From: Hymenobacter armeniacus | GTDB lineage: Bacteria > Bacteroidota > Bacteroidia > Cytophagales > Hymenobacteraceae | Length of the DNA: 64,000 bases | Reading direction: 5' to 3' | Assembly (NCBI RefSeq): GCF_014699055.1 | Contig: NZ_JACXAC010000005.1 | Span: forward strand, 372,001-436,000 | Shown here: one piece after another, positions 52,260 to 61,600 of the stretch | How positions within the stretch are numbered: the first letter of the stretch is position 1 | How the letters are laid out: each line of letters starts with the position of its first letter | Position numbers and translations under genes: made by a program | Notes under the pieces: model-generated | Told to the model about the DNA's origin: nothing | Databases searched by the model: none | Seen by the model: the letters and a program-made list of their open reading frames with translations, nothing else

Positions 52260-52820
52260 ATGGCTGACCAACGAGTAGCGGCCCGCTACGCCAAGTCGCT
52301 CCTCGACTTGGGCAAGGAGATGGGCACGCTGGATAGCGTGAAAGCGGACATGGACCTGCTGAGCAAGGCCATGGCCGAAAGCCGCGAGCTGCGGCTGTTG
52401 CTCCGCAACCCGATTGTGAAGCACGACAAGAAGCTGGCCATCCTGAAAGCCATTTTTGGCGGCAAGGTGTCGGACATGACCATGCGCTTCTTCACCATCC
52501 TCACCGAGAAAAACCGGGAGGCGGCGCTCGAAAGCATGGGCACCGAATTCCAGGTGCAGTACAACGCCATGCAGGGCATTCAGATGGCCGAAGTGACATC
52601 GGCCACGCCCCTCACGGCCGCTTCGCGCGCGGAGATGGAAAAGCTGGTGACCCAGCAAACCGGCCTCACCGAAGTGAAGCTGACCGAAAAGGTGGACCCC
52701 AGCCTCATTGGCGGATTCATCCTGCGCGTCGGCGACAACCAGATTGACGATTCCGTGCGCACCAGCCTCCGCAAGCTGCGCACCTCTTTGCAAGAAAATT
52801 CTTACCAACAACAACTATAA
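52260..52820 (+). CDS. atpH: F0F1 ATP synthase subunit delta
   Basis: A 186-residue OSCP/delta subunit. The N-terminal helical domain has VAARYAKSLLDLGKE and LSKAMAESRELRLLLRNPIV; the C-terminal part ends with VDPSLIGGFILRVGDNQIDDSVRTSLRKLR, the family signature. It joins the b stalk to the top of F1. Ten bases separate it from atpA. Confidence 0.95.
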   Translation: MADQRVAARYAKSLLDLGKEMGTLDSVKADMDLLSKAMAESRELRLLLRNPIVKHDKKLAILKAIFGGKVSDMTMRFFTILTEKNREAALESMGTEFQVQYNAMQGIQMAEVTSATPLTAASRAEMEKLVTQQTGLTEVKLTEKVDPSLIGGFILRVGDNQIDDSVRTSLRKLRTSLQENSYQQQL

Positions 52821-52829
52821 TACAGCATC

Positions 52830-54410
52830 ATGGCAGAAGTACGTCCGGACGAAGTATCCGCAATCCTGCGGCAGCAGCTGTCCAATTTCAAGTCCGAAGC
52901 CGAGCTGGAAGAAGTCGGCACCGTGTTGCAGGTCGGCGACGGCGTGGCCCGCATCTACGGACTGAGCAAAGCCCAAGCGGGCGAACTGATTGAGTTCGAA
53001 AACGGCCTGCAAGGCCTCGTGCTCAACCTCGAAGAAGACAACGTGGGGGCTGTGATGCTGGGCGACTACTCGGAAATCCGGGAAGGCGCCACGGTGAAGC
53101 GCACCAACAAAATTGCCTCCATCAAAGTGGGCGAGGGCATTGTGGGCCGCGTGGTGAACACCCTCGGCCAGCCCATCGACGGCCGTGGCCCCATCTCGGG
53201 CGACCTGTACGAGATGCCCCTGGAGCGCAAGGCGCCCGGCGTAATCTACCGTCAGCCGGTAACCGAGCCCATGCAGACGGGCATCAAGTCGATTGACGCC
53301 ATGATTCCGATTGGCCGTGGTCAGCGCGAGCTGATTATCGGCGACCGTCAGACCGGTAAGTCGGCCGTGGCCATCGATACCATCCTGAACCAGCGCGAGT
53401 TCTACGAAGCCGGCCAGCCGGTGTTCTGCATCTATGTGGCCATTGGCCAGAAGGCTTCCACCATTGCCCAGGTAGTAAACTCCCTGACCAAAGGCGGTGC
53501 CATGGACTACACCGTGGTGGTGGCCGCTCCGGCCGCCGACCCCGCGCCGCTGCAGTTCTACGCTCCCTTCACGGGTGCGGCCATCGGCGAGTTCTTCCGC
53601 GACACGGGCCGTCCGGCGCTGGTGGTATACGATGACTTGTCGAAGCAGGCCGTGGCTTACCGCGAGGTGTCGCTGTTGCTCCGTCGTCCTCCCGGACGCG
53701 AGGCGTACCCCGGCGACGTGTTTTACCTGCACAGCCGCCTGCTCGAGCGGGCCGCTAAAATCAACTCGTCGGACGAAATCGCCCGCGACATGAACGACCT
53801 GCCCGAGAGCATCAAGCACTTGGTGAAAGGCGGCGGCTCGCTGACGGCGCTGCCCCTGATTGAGACGCAGGCCGGCGACGTATCGGCGTACATCCCGACC
53901 AACGTGATTTCCATCACCGACGGCCAGATTTTCCTCGAGACGAACCTGTTCAACTCGGGTGTGCGTCCGGCCATCAACGTGGGTATCTCGGTGTCGCGCG
54001 TGGGTGGTAACGCCCAGATTAAGTCGATGAAGAAAGTGTCCGGTACGTTGAAGCTTGACCAGGCTCAGTTCCGCGAGCTGGAAGCCTTCGCCAAGTTCGG
54101 TTCCGACCTCGACGCCTCGACCAAGCTCACCATCGAGCGCGGCCGTCGCAACCTTGAAATCCTGAAGCAGCCCCAGTTCTCGCCCGTGAAGGTGGAAGAC
54201 CAGGTGGCCATCATCTACGCCGCCACCAACGGCCTCCTCGACAGCGTGCCCGTGAACCGCGTGCGCGAGTTTGAGAAGGAGTTCGGCCAAGTGATGAACT
54301 CGCGCTACCCCGACGTGCTGAAGGCCCTGAAAGCCGGCAAGCTGGAGGACGCTGGCACCAAGGCCATCCGCGAGGTAGCCAAGGACGTGTCGGCGAGCTA
54401 CGCTTCTTAA
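52830..54410 (+). CDS. atpA: F0F1 ATP synthase subunit alpha
   Basis: A 526-residue alpha subunit: N-terminal barrel (VGTVLQVGDGVARIYGL), Walker A GDRQTGKSAVA, the region YDDLSKQAVAYREVSLLLRRPPGREAYPGDVFYLHSRLLERAA (split), the Arg finger in SVSRVGG, and a helical C-terminal domain. It forms F1 hexamers with beta, which is not encoded here. Length and motifs are ordinary. Confidence 0.97.
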   Translation: MAEVRPDEVSAILRQQLSNFKSEAELEEVGTVLQVGDGVARIYGLSKAQAGELIEFENGLQGLVLNLEEDNVGAVMLGDYSEIREGATVKRTNKIASIKVGEGIVGRVVNTLGQPIDGRGPISGDLYEMPLERKAPGVIYRQPVTEPMQTGIKSIDAMIPIGRGQRELIIGDRQTGKSAVAIDTILNQREFYEAGQPVFCIYVAIGQKASTIAQVVNSLTKGGAMDYTVVVAAPAADPAPLQFYAPFTGAAIGEFFRDTGRPALVVYDDLSKQAVAYREVSLLLRRPPGREAYPGDVFYLHSRLLERAAKINSSDEIARDMNDLPESIKHLVKGGGSLTALPLIETQAGDVSAYIPTNVISITDGQIFLETNLFNSGVRPAINVGISVSRVGGNAQIKSMKKVSGTLKLDQAQFRELEAFAKFGSDLDASTKLTIERGRRNLEILKQPQFSPVKVEDQVAIIYAATNGLLDSVPVNRVREFEKEFGQVMNSRYPDVLKALKAGKLEDAGTKAIREVAKDVSASYAS

Positions 54411-54513
54411 TGGTTAATGATTAACGGTTAGTGGTTAATGCCTGGCGGCTGGTTCAGCCATCGGTCATTAACCACTAGCAATTAACCACTAACCACTAAT
54501 CATTAACCATTAA
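54407..54513. repeat. A/T-rich palindrome spanning the atpA-atpG gap
   Basis: A 17-base arm at 54407-54423, including the atpA stop codon, is exactly inverted at 54497-54513, three bases before the atpG start. Inner parts (AGTGGTTAAT/ATTAACCACT) also pair. The gap therefore is almost entirely a foldback element of a type different from the GC-rich palindromes elsewhere. Confidence 0.8.
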
Positions 54514-54515
54514 AT

Positions 54516-55400
54516 ATGGCTAGTTTAAAAGAAGTCCGCAACCGCATTCAGTCGGTGAGCAGCACGCAGCAGATTACCAAAGCCATGAAAATGGTGGCGG
54601 CCGCCAAGCTGCGCCGTGCCCAGGACAACATCATCCGGATGCGGCCCTACGCCCAGCGCCTGAACACCATTCTGGCGAACCTGACGCGCACGGCCGATGT
54701 CGACATCGTGAGCGACTACGGCGTGGCCCGCGAAGTGCGCCGCGTGCTGGTCATTGCCGTGACTTCGGACCGGGGCCTGGCCGGGGCGTTCAACTCGAAC
54801 GTGTTCAAGGGCGTGAACGCGGCCATTGCCGAGCGCTACGCTGACCTGCCGGCGGCCAACATTTCGTACATGGCCATCGGCAAGAAGGCGCACGACTACT
54901 ACGGTCGGCGCGGCCCGCTGGTGGGCAACTACGCGCACGTGTTCGCCAAGCTCTCGTTTGAGACGGTGCGTGAGGCGGCCGAAGTGGCCATGGAAGGCTT
55001 CCGCAACGGAACCTACGACGAAGTGGTGGTGGTGTACAACGAATTCCGCAACGTGGCCACGCAGATTATCCGCACCGAGCAGCTGCTGCCGCTGGTGCCG
55101 GCTGCGGCGCCCGTCACGGCTTCGGCCACGGCCAACATCGATTACCTGTTCGAGCCCTCGAAAGAGGAAATCGTGCAGACGCTGATTCCGCAGTCCATCA
55201 AAATTCAGCTCTACAAGGCGGTGCTGGAAAGCAATGCCTCGGAGCACGGCGCCCGCATGACGGCCATGGACAAAGCCACCGACAACGCCGGTGAGCTGCT
55301 CAAGGCCCTCAAGCTAACCTACAACCGGACGCGTCAGGCGGCCATCACGACCGAGATTCTCGAAATCGTGGGCGGTGCCGAGGCGCTGGCGGCCGGGTAA
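54516..55400 (+). CDS. atpG: F0F1 ATP synthase subunit gamma
   Basis: A 294-residue gamma subunit with the N-terminal coiled coil (MASLKEVRNRIQSVSSTQQITKAMKMVAAAKLRRAQ), the central Rossmann-like part, and the C-terminal helix ending in NRTRQAAITTEILEIVGGAEAL. It is the rotating shaft of F1. The last 98 bases (55303-55400) are repeated at 57315-57412. The operon ends here; atpD and atpC are absent, as is usual when Bacteroidota encode them at another locus. Confidence 0.96.
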   Translation: MASLKEVRNRIQSVSSTQQITKAMKMVAAAKLRRAQDNIIRMRPYAQRLNTILANLTRTADVDIVSDYGVAREVRRVLVIAVTSDRGLAGAFNSNVFKGVNAAIAERYADLPAANISYMAIGKKAHDYYGRRGPLVGNYAHVFAKLSFETVREAAEVAMEGFRNGTYDEVVVVYNEFRNVATQIIRTEQLLPLVPAAAPVTASATANIDYLFEPSKEEIVQTLIPQSIKIQLYKAVLESNASEHGARMTAMDKATDNAGELLKALKLTYNRTRQAAITTEILEIVGGAEALAAG

Positions 55401-55426
55401 ATCGGCATTCAGAATTAAGATGAAGC

Positions 55427-55461
55427 AAAAAGGCCCGTCTCCGTTGGAGTCGGGCCTTTTT
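55427..55461 (+). terminator. intrinsic terminator of the ATP synthase operon
   Basis: An 11-bp stem (55427-55437 with 55451-55461) containing GGCCCG/CGGGCC, ending in T residues. Confidence 0.9.
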
Positions 55462-55497
55462 CATGATAAGGCATGCCCTCGCTAGTCGTTCTGCAGG

Positions 55498-55525
55498 TTG
55501 TGAGCTAGGCAGTAAGCTACATTTA
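55498..55525 (+). promoter_or_regulatory. candidate promoter of the repeat-protein gene
   Basis: TTG (55498-55500), 17-base spacer, TACATTTA (55518-55525), one base off the -7 consensus; 36 bases before the start codon. Confidence 0.4.
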
Positions 55526-55560
55526 GGGGCTTTTGCGGCTAATCCTCTTTCCCTTGATTT

Positions 55561-57297
55561 ATGAGATTTTTTTCTACGCTCTTTTATGACTTTTCACGCC
55601 GCTTTGTCTGGCTCTTCGTTCTGGCAATCCTCAGCACATCGGTGGGGGTTCGGGCGCAAGCTCCCGCATGGCAAATGGCGGTGGCTGCGGGCCAAACCAA
55701 CGGCTTCTCCACGGCATCGGCCATGGCGGCCGATGGCAGTGGTAACCTCTACCTGGTGGGGTCATTCTCCGGCACCATCGTGTTCGGGGCCACGGCGCTG
55801 ACCAGCGCGGGACAGACCGACGTGTTTGTGGCCAAGTGGAGCGGGAGCAACCAGGCCTTCGAGTGGGCGCGGCAGGTGGGCGGGGCCAGCAATGAATACG
55901 CGGGCGATGTCGCCGTCAGCGGCACTAACATCTACCTGACGGGCTACTACCGGAGTAATCCGGTGCAGTTTGGCAGCCTCACCCTCCCGAACGGTGGCAA
56001 CGGCACGGGCGACTCCGACGTCTTCGTGGCCAAACTCACGGACCTGGGCACCAGCGCCGACTTCACCTGGGTGGAGCGGCTGGCGGGCACCGGCTCGGAC
56101 TTTGCCACGGGGCTGGCCGTGAGCGGCAACAGGGTGTACGTAACGGGATACTTCAACAGCCCCGTGCTCAATGCTGGCACGGTGGCCCTGACCAACGCCG
56201 GGGCCTTCGATGTGTTCGTGGCCAAGCTCACCGACACCGGCGCCGGCGGCACCGTGGGGTGGGCGCAGCAAATGGGCGGCCCGGGGAACGAGCAGGTCTT
56301 CGCACTGGCCGTGACGGGCGGCCAGATGTACGTGGGCGGAGGCTTCTCCGGCACGGCTGCCTTTGGTGCCAACAGCCTGACCAGCGCGGGGGGGCAGGAC
56401 GTATTTGTAGCGAAGCTGACCGACGGCGGAAGCAGCGCTGCCTTCGGGTGGGCGCAGCGGGCCGGCGGCACCGGCGGCGATTATGCCACGAGCCTGGCGC
56501 TGGCGCCCGGCGCCGTGTACGTGGCCGGCGCCTACACCGGTAGCCCCGCCAGCTTCGGCGGCACGACGCTGCCCCACGCGGGCGGCACGGCCAGCGATGC
56601 TTTCATTGCGAAGCTGACCGACGCGGGCAGCACCGCCGCCTTTGCCTGGGCCCTGGGGGCCGGGGGCACCGCCGAGGATGCCCCGACCAGCCTGTCCGTG
56701 CAGGGAAACAACGTGCTGATGAGCGGCTACTTCGGCAGCTCCACCATGGCCTTTGGCTCCACCACGCTGGCCAACCCCGCCACGGCCTTTGATGCGTTTG
56801 TGACCCGGGTGGTGGACGCCGGTGCGACGGCCCGCTTTGCCTGGGCACTTCGGGCCGGCGGCTCGGGCCAGGACACCGGCGAAGCCCTGACCGTGAGCGG
56901 CAACACCATCTTCGTGGCCGGGGCCACTAACCCGCCTGCCACCTTCGGCAGCCTGACTATTGGCACGCCCACGGGAACGCAGGCGCCGTTTCTGGCTTCG
57001 ATAGTAGATGCTACCCTGACGGCCACCGCTGCTCCGGCCACGCTGGAGGGGCTGGCCGTTTTTCCCAACCCTGCCCGCGTCTCCGCAGCCGTGCGCATGC
57101 CCGCCGTGCCTGGCGCCGCACAGGCAACGCTCACGCTGCTCGACGCGCTAGGCCGCGCCGTGCGCACACAGATGGTGCCCTTGTCCGCCGCCGGACTCGC
57201 CGTCGAAGTTTCCGTGGCCGGTCTTGCGCCGGGCCTCTACCGCCTGCGGGTGCAAGCTGGTGGGCAGCAAGCCAGCCGGGCGCTCAGCGTGGAGTAG
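55561..57297 (+). CDS. T9SS cargo protein with SBBP-type propeller repeats
   Basis: A 578-residue secreted protein with a signal peptide (about 1-32), about seven repeats of some 65-70 residues following the pattern WA...GG....A..LAVSGN..YV.G.F....FG...L...G..DVFVAKLTD.G (SBBP-like beta-propeller blades), and a C-terminal type A sorting domain of about 80 residues (LAVFPNPARVSAAVRMPAVPG ... GLAPGLYRLRVQ). It should cross the outer membrane through the T9SS and be attached or released there. The whole gene lies between two copies of the atpG 3' end. Confidence 0.88.
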   Translation: MRFFSTLFYDFSRRFVWLFVLAILSTSVGVRAQAPAWQMAVAAGQTNGFSTASAMAADGSGNLYLVGSFSGTIVFGATALTSAGQTDVFVAKWSGSNQAFEWARQVGGASNEYAGDVAVSGTNIYLTGYYRSNPVQFGSLTLPNGGNGTGDSDVFVAKLTDLGTSADFTWVERLAGTGSDFATGLAVSGNRVYVTGYFNSPVLNAGTVALTNAGAFDVFVAKLTDTGAGGTVGWAQQMGGPGNEQVFALAVTGGQMYVGGGFSGTAAFGANSLTSAGGQDVFVAKLTDGGSSAAFGWAQRAGGTGGDYATSLALAPGAVYVAGAYTGSPASFGGTTLPHAGGTASDAFIAKLTDAGSTAAFAWALGAGGTAEDAPTSLSVQGNNVLMSGYFGSSTMAFGSTTLANPATAFDAFVTRVVDAGATARFAWALRAGGSGQDTGEALTVSGNTIFVAGATNPPATFGSLTIGTPTGTQAPFLASIVDATLTATAAPATLEGLAVFPNPARVSAAVRMPAVPGAAQATLTLLDALGRAVRTQMVPLSAAGLAVEVSVAGLAPGLYRLRVQAGGQQASRALSVE

Positions 57298-57314
57298 CGC
57301 CCCCGCCCAACGCT

Positions 57315-57412
57315 AGGCCCTCAAGCTGACCTACAACCGGACGCATCAGGCGGCCATCACGACCGAGATTCTCGAAATCGAGGGCGGTGCCGAGGCGCTG
57401 GCGGCCGGGTAA
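57315..57412 (+). pseudogene. duplicated 3' end of atpG
   Basis: These 98 bases match the last 98 bases of atpG (55303-55400) at 95 positions, keep the frame and end in the same TAA. The three differences include Arg to His and Val to Glu. There is no start or upstream part, so it cannot be a working gene. It forms a direct repeat flanking 55401-57314. Confidence 0.92.
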
Positions 57413-57432
57413 GCCCCGAACTGATTTGACCT

Positions 57433-57474
57433 ATGCAAAAGGCCCGCTTCCGAAAGGATGCGGGCCTTTTGCAT
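57433..57474 (+). terminator. intrinsic terminator after the atpG remnant
   Basis: A perfect 15-bp stem (57433-57447 with 57460-57474). It has the same GGCCCG/CGGGCC core as the genuine atp terminator at 55427, but a different loop and flanks. Confidence 0.85.
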
Positions 57475-57641
57475 GATTGTAAACGCTAAGAGGATTGAAA
57501 AATATACTTCATGAGCGCCTGCCACTTAGTTGAGAGCAGGCGCTAAATACCAGTTGTGGGTATACCACGTTGCGGATTGGTCCGTTAGAAAGGCCTGTTC
57601 TGGTGCGTTGCTGCTATTCTATTCTTATCCACACCTAAGCT

Positions 57642-58013
57642 ATGCTATCCTCTTTCGCTTCCTCGCGGACCTTATCCAGCGGCCGCCAACTGGCCTTGCC
57701 GCTGCCTTTGATGCTGCTGCTGACCGGCCCCGTTGCCCACGCTCAGGCCCCGGAAGCTCTCTCAGAAGTCGGCCTCTATCCCAATCCTGCCCACATCCGC
57801 GCTACGGTGGAGGTGCCGGCGGTGCCCGGTGCCACCCGCGCCAGCGTGCGGCTCCTGGATGCGCAAGGCACGGTGGTATTTGAGCAACCAGTCAGCTTGC
57901 TCGAAACGGGTGGCACCACCGAGGTGCCGTTGCTGGGCCGCGCGCCGGGGCTGTACCGGGTGCAAGTGCAGGTGGGGGAGCTGCGCGTGGCCAAAACGCT
58001 GAAAGTAGAGTAG
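57642..58013 (+). CDS. minimal T9SS protein: signal peptide plus sorting domain only
   Basis: A 123-residue protein. Residues 1-35 form a signal peptide (ending GPVAHA then Q). From about residue 40 to the end it is a complete type A sorting domain (VGLYPNPAHIRATVEVPAVPGA ... APGLYRVQVQVGELRVAKTLKVE), clearly related to that of the protein at 55561-57297. Nothing remains for a cargo domain. It could be the relic of a larger cargo gene or a functional carrier, competitor or small surface protein. I know of no family described this way. Confidence 0.82.
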   Translation: MLSSFASSRTLSSGRQLALPLPLMLLLTGPVAHAQAPEALSEVGLYPNPAHIRATVEVPAVPGATRASVRLLDAQGTVVFEQPVSLLETGGTTEVPLLGRAPGLYRVQVQVGELRVAKTLKVE

Positions 58014-58560
58014 GGGCTCCGGCCCGAGCCGCGCAGTTGGCGCCATAGGGTAGGGAAGCAATGGCTTGCTTTCCCATTGGGCCTTGGCCAGGCTTTTGAG
58101 GCAGCGGGTTTTTTGGCGGCTGGGGTGGCGCTGGCTGAAGTAATCGTGCGTGCCTTTAGTACGCTGACCCAAGAGGTGCTACGAGCCAACATTGCCAGGA
58201 CCCGCGCAACCGCACCTACTTCGACCGCAACTGACGGCTGGCCAACAATGCCGGTGCCCAGGGCCTACGATTATGGAATTGGTGCGGGGCGCTGCCGAGC
58301 GACGGGCCGACCATTTATTCCCGAAGCCGCTGCTCAGCTAGCGCATCGGCTTTTGTTGTGTTAGGACGGGGGCACATTTCACTTTCAGGCCTCTTCATGC
58401 GTTCGCACGGCCACCACATTGCCTCAGAGCGTGCCAATGGAGAGCAGCCGTGTGCCAATAAGAAAACCGGCTAAAGGAATTTTGCACGGCCTGACTCACT
58501 GGCGTAAAAGTGCTGCTTATGAAGTGATAAGGGGGTGAGAGCAAAAGAGCTGCGGCGAGA
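58014..58560. other. intergenic stretch without a recognised gene
   Basis: Over 500 bases follow the minimal sorting-domain gene. A short hairpin (GGGAAGCAA / TTGCTTTCCC) is at about 58052-58076. Open frames are short and none matches a family I know; composition is gene-like in places, so decayed coding sequence is possible. Confidence 0.5.
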
Positions 58561-58591
58561 TTTGCGATACCGCGCAATGCCGATATATTTG
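58561..58591 (+). promoter_or_regulatory. promoter of the M36 peptidase gene
   Basis: TTTG (58561-58564), 19-base spacer, TATATTTG (58584-58591): a full match to the Bacteroidota primary-sigma -33/-7 consensus, 43 bases before the start codon. Confidence 0.75.
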
Positions 58592-58633
58592 CATGAGGTC
58601 AATTTTTTCTTTCCCTAAAACAATTCTTTATTG

Positions 58634-61600
58634 ATGAAAAAATTATACGCGCGTTACCTGGCAGCTCTGGGGCTGCTAACGACCGTCTGGCAGCCCGCCA
58701 GCGCCCAAACCCAGCCCGCCCAACAGGCTGCCGAACTTGCTTTGCAGACCCGGCAGCAATGGGCCGGCGCCGACGTAGCCGCGTCGGACCTGCGCATTTC
58801 CAGCGCCCGCATCGAGGGGCCGGGCTTGCTCTATGCCTATCCGCAGCAGCTGCAGGCCGGCATTCCGGTCTACAACCAAGTGGCTACGCTCGTTTTTAAG
58901 AACGGAAAGCTGACTCATCACGCGGGTAGCTTCGTGCCGGCCAAAGCCTTTGCGGGCCTGTCGGCAGTGCCGCGGGTGCCGGCGGCGGCGGCAGTAGCCG
59001 CGGCGCTGGCCACGCTGCCGGGCCGCCCCGATGCGGCACCCGCCGGCCTGGGGGGCGCCAGCGGCCCCGACCAGCAGCAGCGCTTTGCCGCGGCGGGCGT
59101 GGCGCGGCGGCCCATTGAGGCGCGCCTGGTGTGGGCCAAGGATAAGAACCAGCAGCTGCACCTGGCCTGGAACGTGAACGTGGACGTGCTGCACTCGGCC
59201 GACTGGCTCAATATTCGGGTGGATGCCAGCACCGGCCAGGTGCTGGGCCAAGACAACTGGACGGTGAGCGAGAAAGCTGCGCACCCGACGGTTGGCGCCG
59301 GGCCTGCTCGCGCATCGGCGGCCGGCGCCAGCCCGGCTCGTGGGGCTGCCACGGCTGCCCGGCGCGGCCCCAGCGGCGCGCGGGGAGTATTGGCCGTGAC
59401 GCCGGCCAGCTACATTGTGGTGCCCTTCCCCGGCGAGCGGCCCGACGTGACCGCGCCCACCACCGACACCAACCCCTGGCTGCGCGCCGGGGCCGGCAAC
59501 GCCGCCGCCACCCACGGCTGGCACTTCGACGGCACCACCAACTACACCGACACGCGCGGCAACAACGTGTGGGCCTACGACGACAGCCTGAAGCAGAACG
59601 GGCCGGGCCGCTTTGCCACCTCCACCGGCACGGCCGGCTCCTTGGTGTTCAACTACGTGCCCGACTTTACGGCCAAGCCCACGCTGGGCAAGAACCGCCG
59701 GGCCGCGACCGTGAACCTGTTTTATTGGAACAACTTGGTGCACGACGTGATGTACCAGTACGGCTTCAACGAAGCCAGCGCCAACTTCCAGGCCGACAAC
59801 CTGGGCCGGGGCGGCGTGGGCGCCGACCACGTGCGCGCCGAAGCCCAGGACGGCCTCGGCGTGAACAACGCCAACTTCAGCACCCCGCCCGACGGCACCA
59901 ACGGCCGCATGCAGATGTACCTGTGGAACCCCGTGACGAGCAACTCCTTGACGGTGACGGCCCCGGCCGCCATCGCGGGCACTTATACCATGGCCGAAGG
60001 CTCCTTCAGTACCCAGAACCTGCTGGCTAACAAGGGCGTCACTTCCGGCACCCTGGTGTACTACACCGACCCGGGCGCGGGCACGCACTTTGCCTGCACC
60101 TCGCCTTCGTCGACCAGCGTGAGCGGCAAGATTGCGCTTATCTACCGGGGCAGCTGCAACTACAGTGTGAAGGTGAAGGCCGCCCAGAACGAGGGCGCCA
60201 TTGCCGTGGTGATGGTGAACAACGTGGCCGGCGGACCCGTGACGATGGGCGGCACCGACAACACCGTCACCATTCCGGCGGTGATGGTGTCGCAGGCCGA
60301 CGGCGCAACGCTGGCCGGGCAGCTCAACCTGGGCGCCACGGTGCAGCTCACGCTGCGCCCGCCGCTGCAGCTCGACGGCGACTTCGACAACGGCATTGTG
60401 GTGCACGAGTACGGCCACGGCATCAGCAACCGCCTCACCAGCGGCGGCCCCAACACCAGCTGCCTGGGCAATGCCGAGCAGGCCGGCGAGGGCTGGAGCG
60501 ACTTCTTCGCCCTGATGATGACCACCGACTGGACTGCTACTCCCCTGACCGATGGCCCGCGCGCCCGCACCATGGGCACGTACGCCCAGGGCCAGGCAGC
60601 TACCGGGGCGGGCATCCGGCGCTATCCTTTCAGTACCAGCCTGACCGTGAACCCGCTCACCTACGCCAACGTGGCCACCAACACGGAAGTGCACGCCATT
60701 GGCGAAGTCTGGACGGCCACGCTCTGGGACATGACCTGGAACATCATCCAGCAGCAAAACAGCATCGAGCCCAACCTCTACAACAGCGCCAGCACGGGCG
60801 GCAACGCCGTGGCCCTGAACCTGGTGATGCAGGGCCTGAAGCTGCAGCCCTGCGAGCCCGGCTTCCTCGACAGCCGCGACGCCATTCTGGCCGCCGACTC
60901 GTTGCTCTACGGCGGGCGCTACCACTGCGCCATCTGGGGGGCCTTTGCCCGCCGCGGCATGGGCTACAGCGCCCGCGAAGGCTCTTCCAACAGCGCCACC
61001 GACCAAACCGTGGCCTACGACCTGCCCGGCGTGAGCCTGCGCAAAAACAGTGTGCCGCTGGTGGGCAACCAATTTGCCATCAACCTGTCGGCCACCTGCG
61101 AGTGCCAAACCCAGGCCCCGGTTTCCATCACCGACCAGCTGCCGGCCGGCCTGCAATACGTGAGCAGCACGGGCGGCACGCTGAGCGGCAGCACCGTCAC
61201 CTTCCCCAACCTGAGCTTTACGACCGGCCAGCAGCGCACCTTCCAGATTGTGGCCCGCACGGCCACCGGGTCGGGCTGTGCCGTGACGCTGCCCGTGAAC
61301 GACGACCGCGACGCCAACACCGTGGGCGGCTTCACGCCGGCCGTGGTGACCAGCGGCGGCGGCAACGCCTGGGCCCCGACCACGGCCCGCGCCCACAGCG
61401 GCGCCGCCTGGGCTAGCGGCGACCCCAACGCCACTTCCGACGTCACCCTGACGTCGGCCGCGTTCACGCCGGGCGCCTTCTCGGTGCTGTCTTTCCACCA
61501 CTTCTTCAACACGGAGGCCCGCTACGACGGCGGCATGGTGGCCATTTCGGTAAACAACGGCCCCTGGCAGGACGCGGGTGCGCTGTTTCTGCAAAACGGC

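Noticed and set aside
55401..57314. Classical integrative element at atpG
   Set aside because: Direct repeats fit, but no integrase, excisionase or mobility gene lies between them, so I report the repeat without calling it a mobile element.
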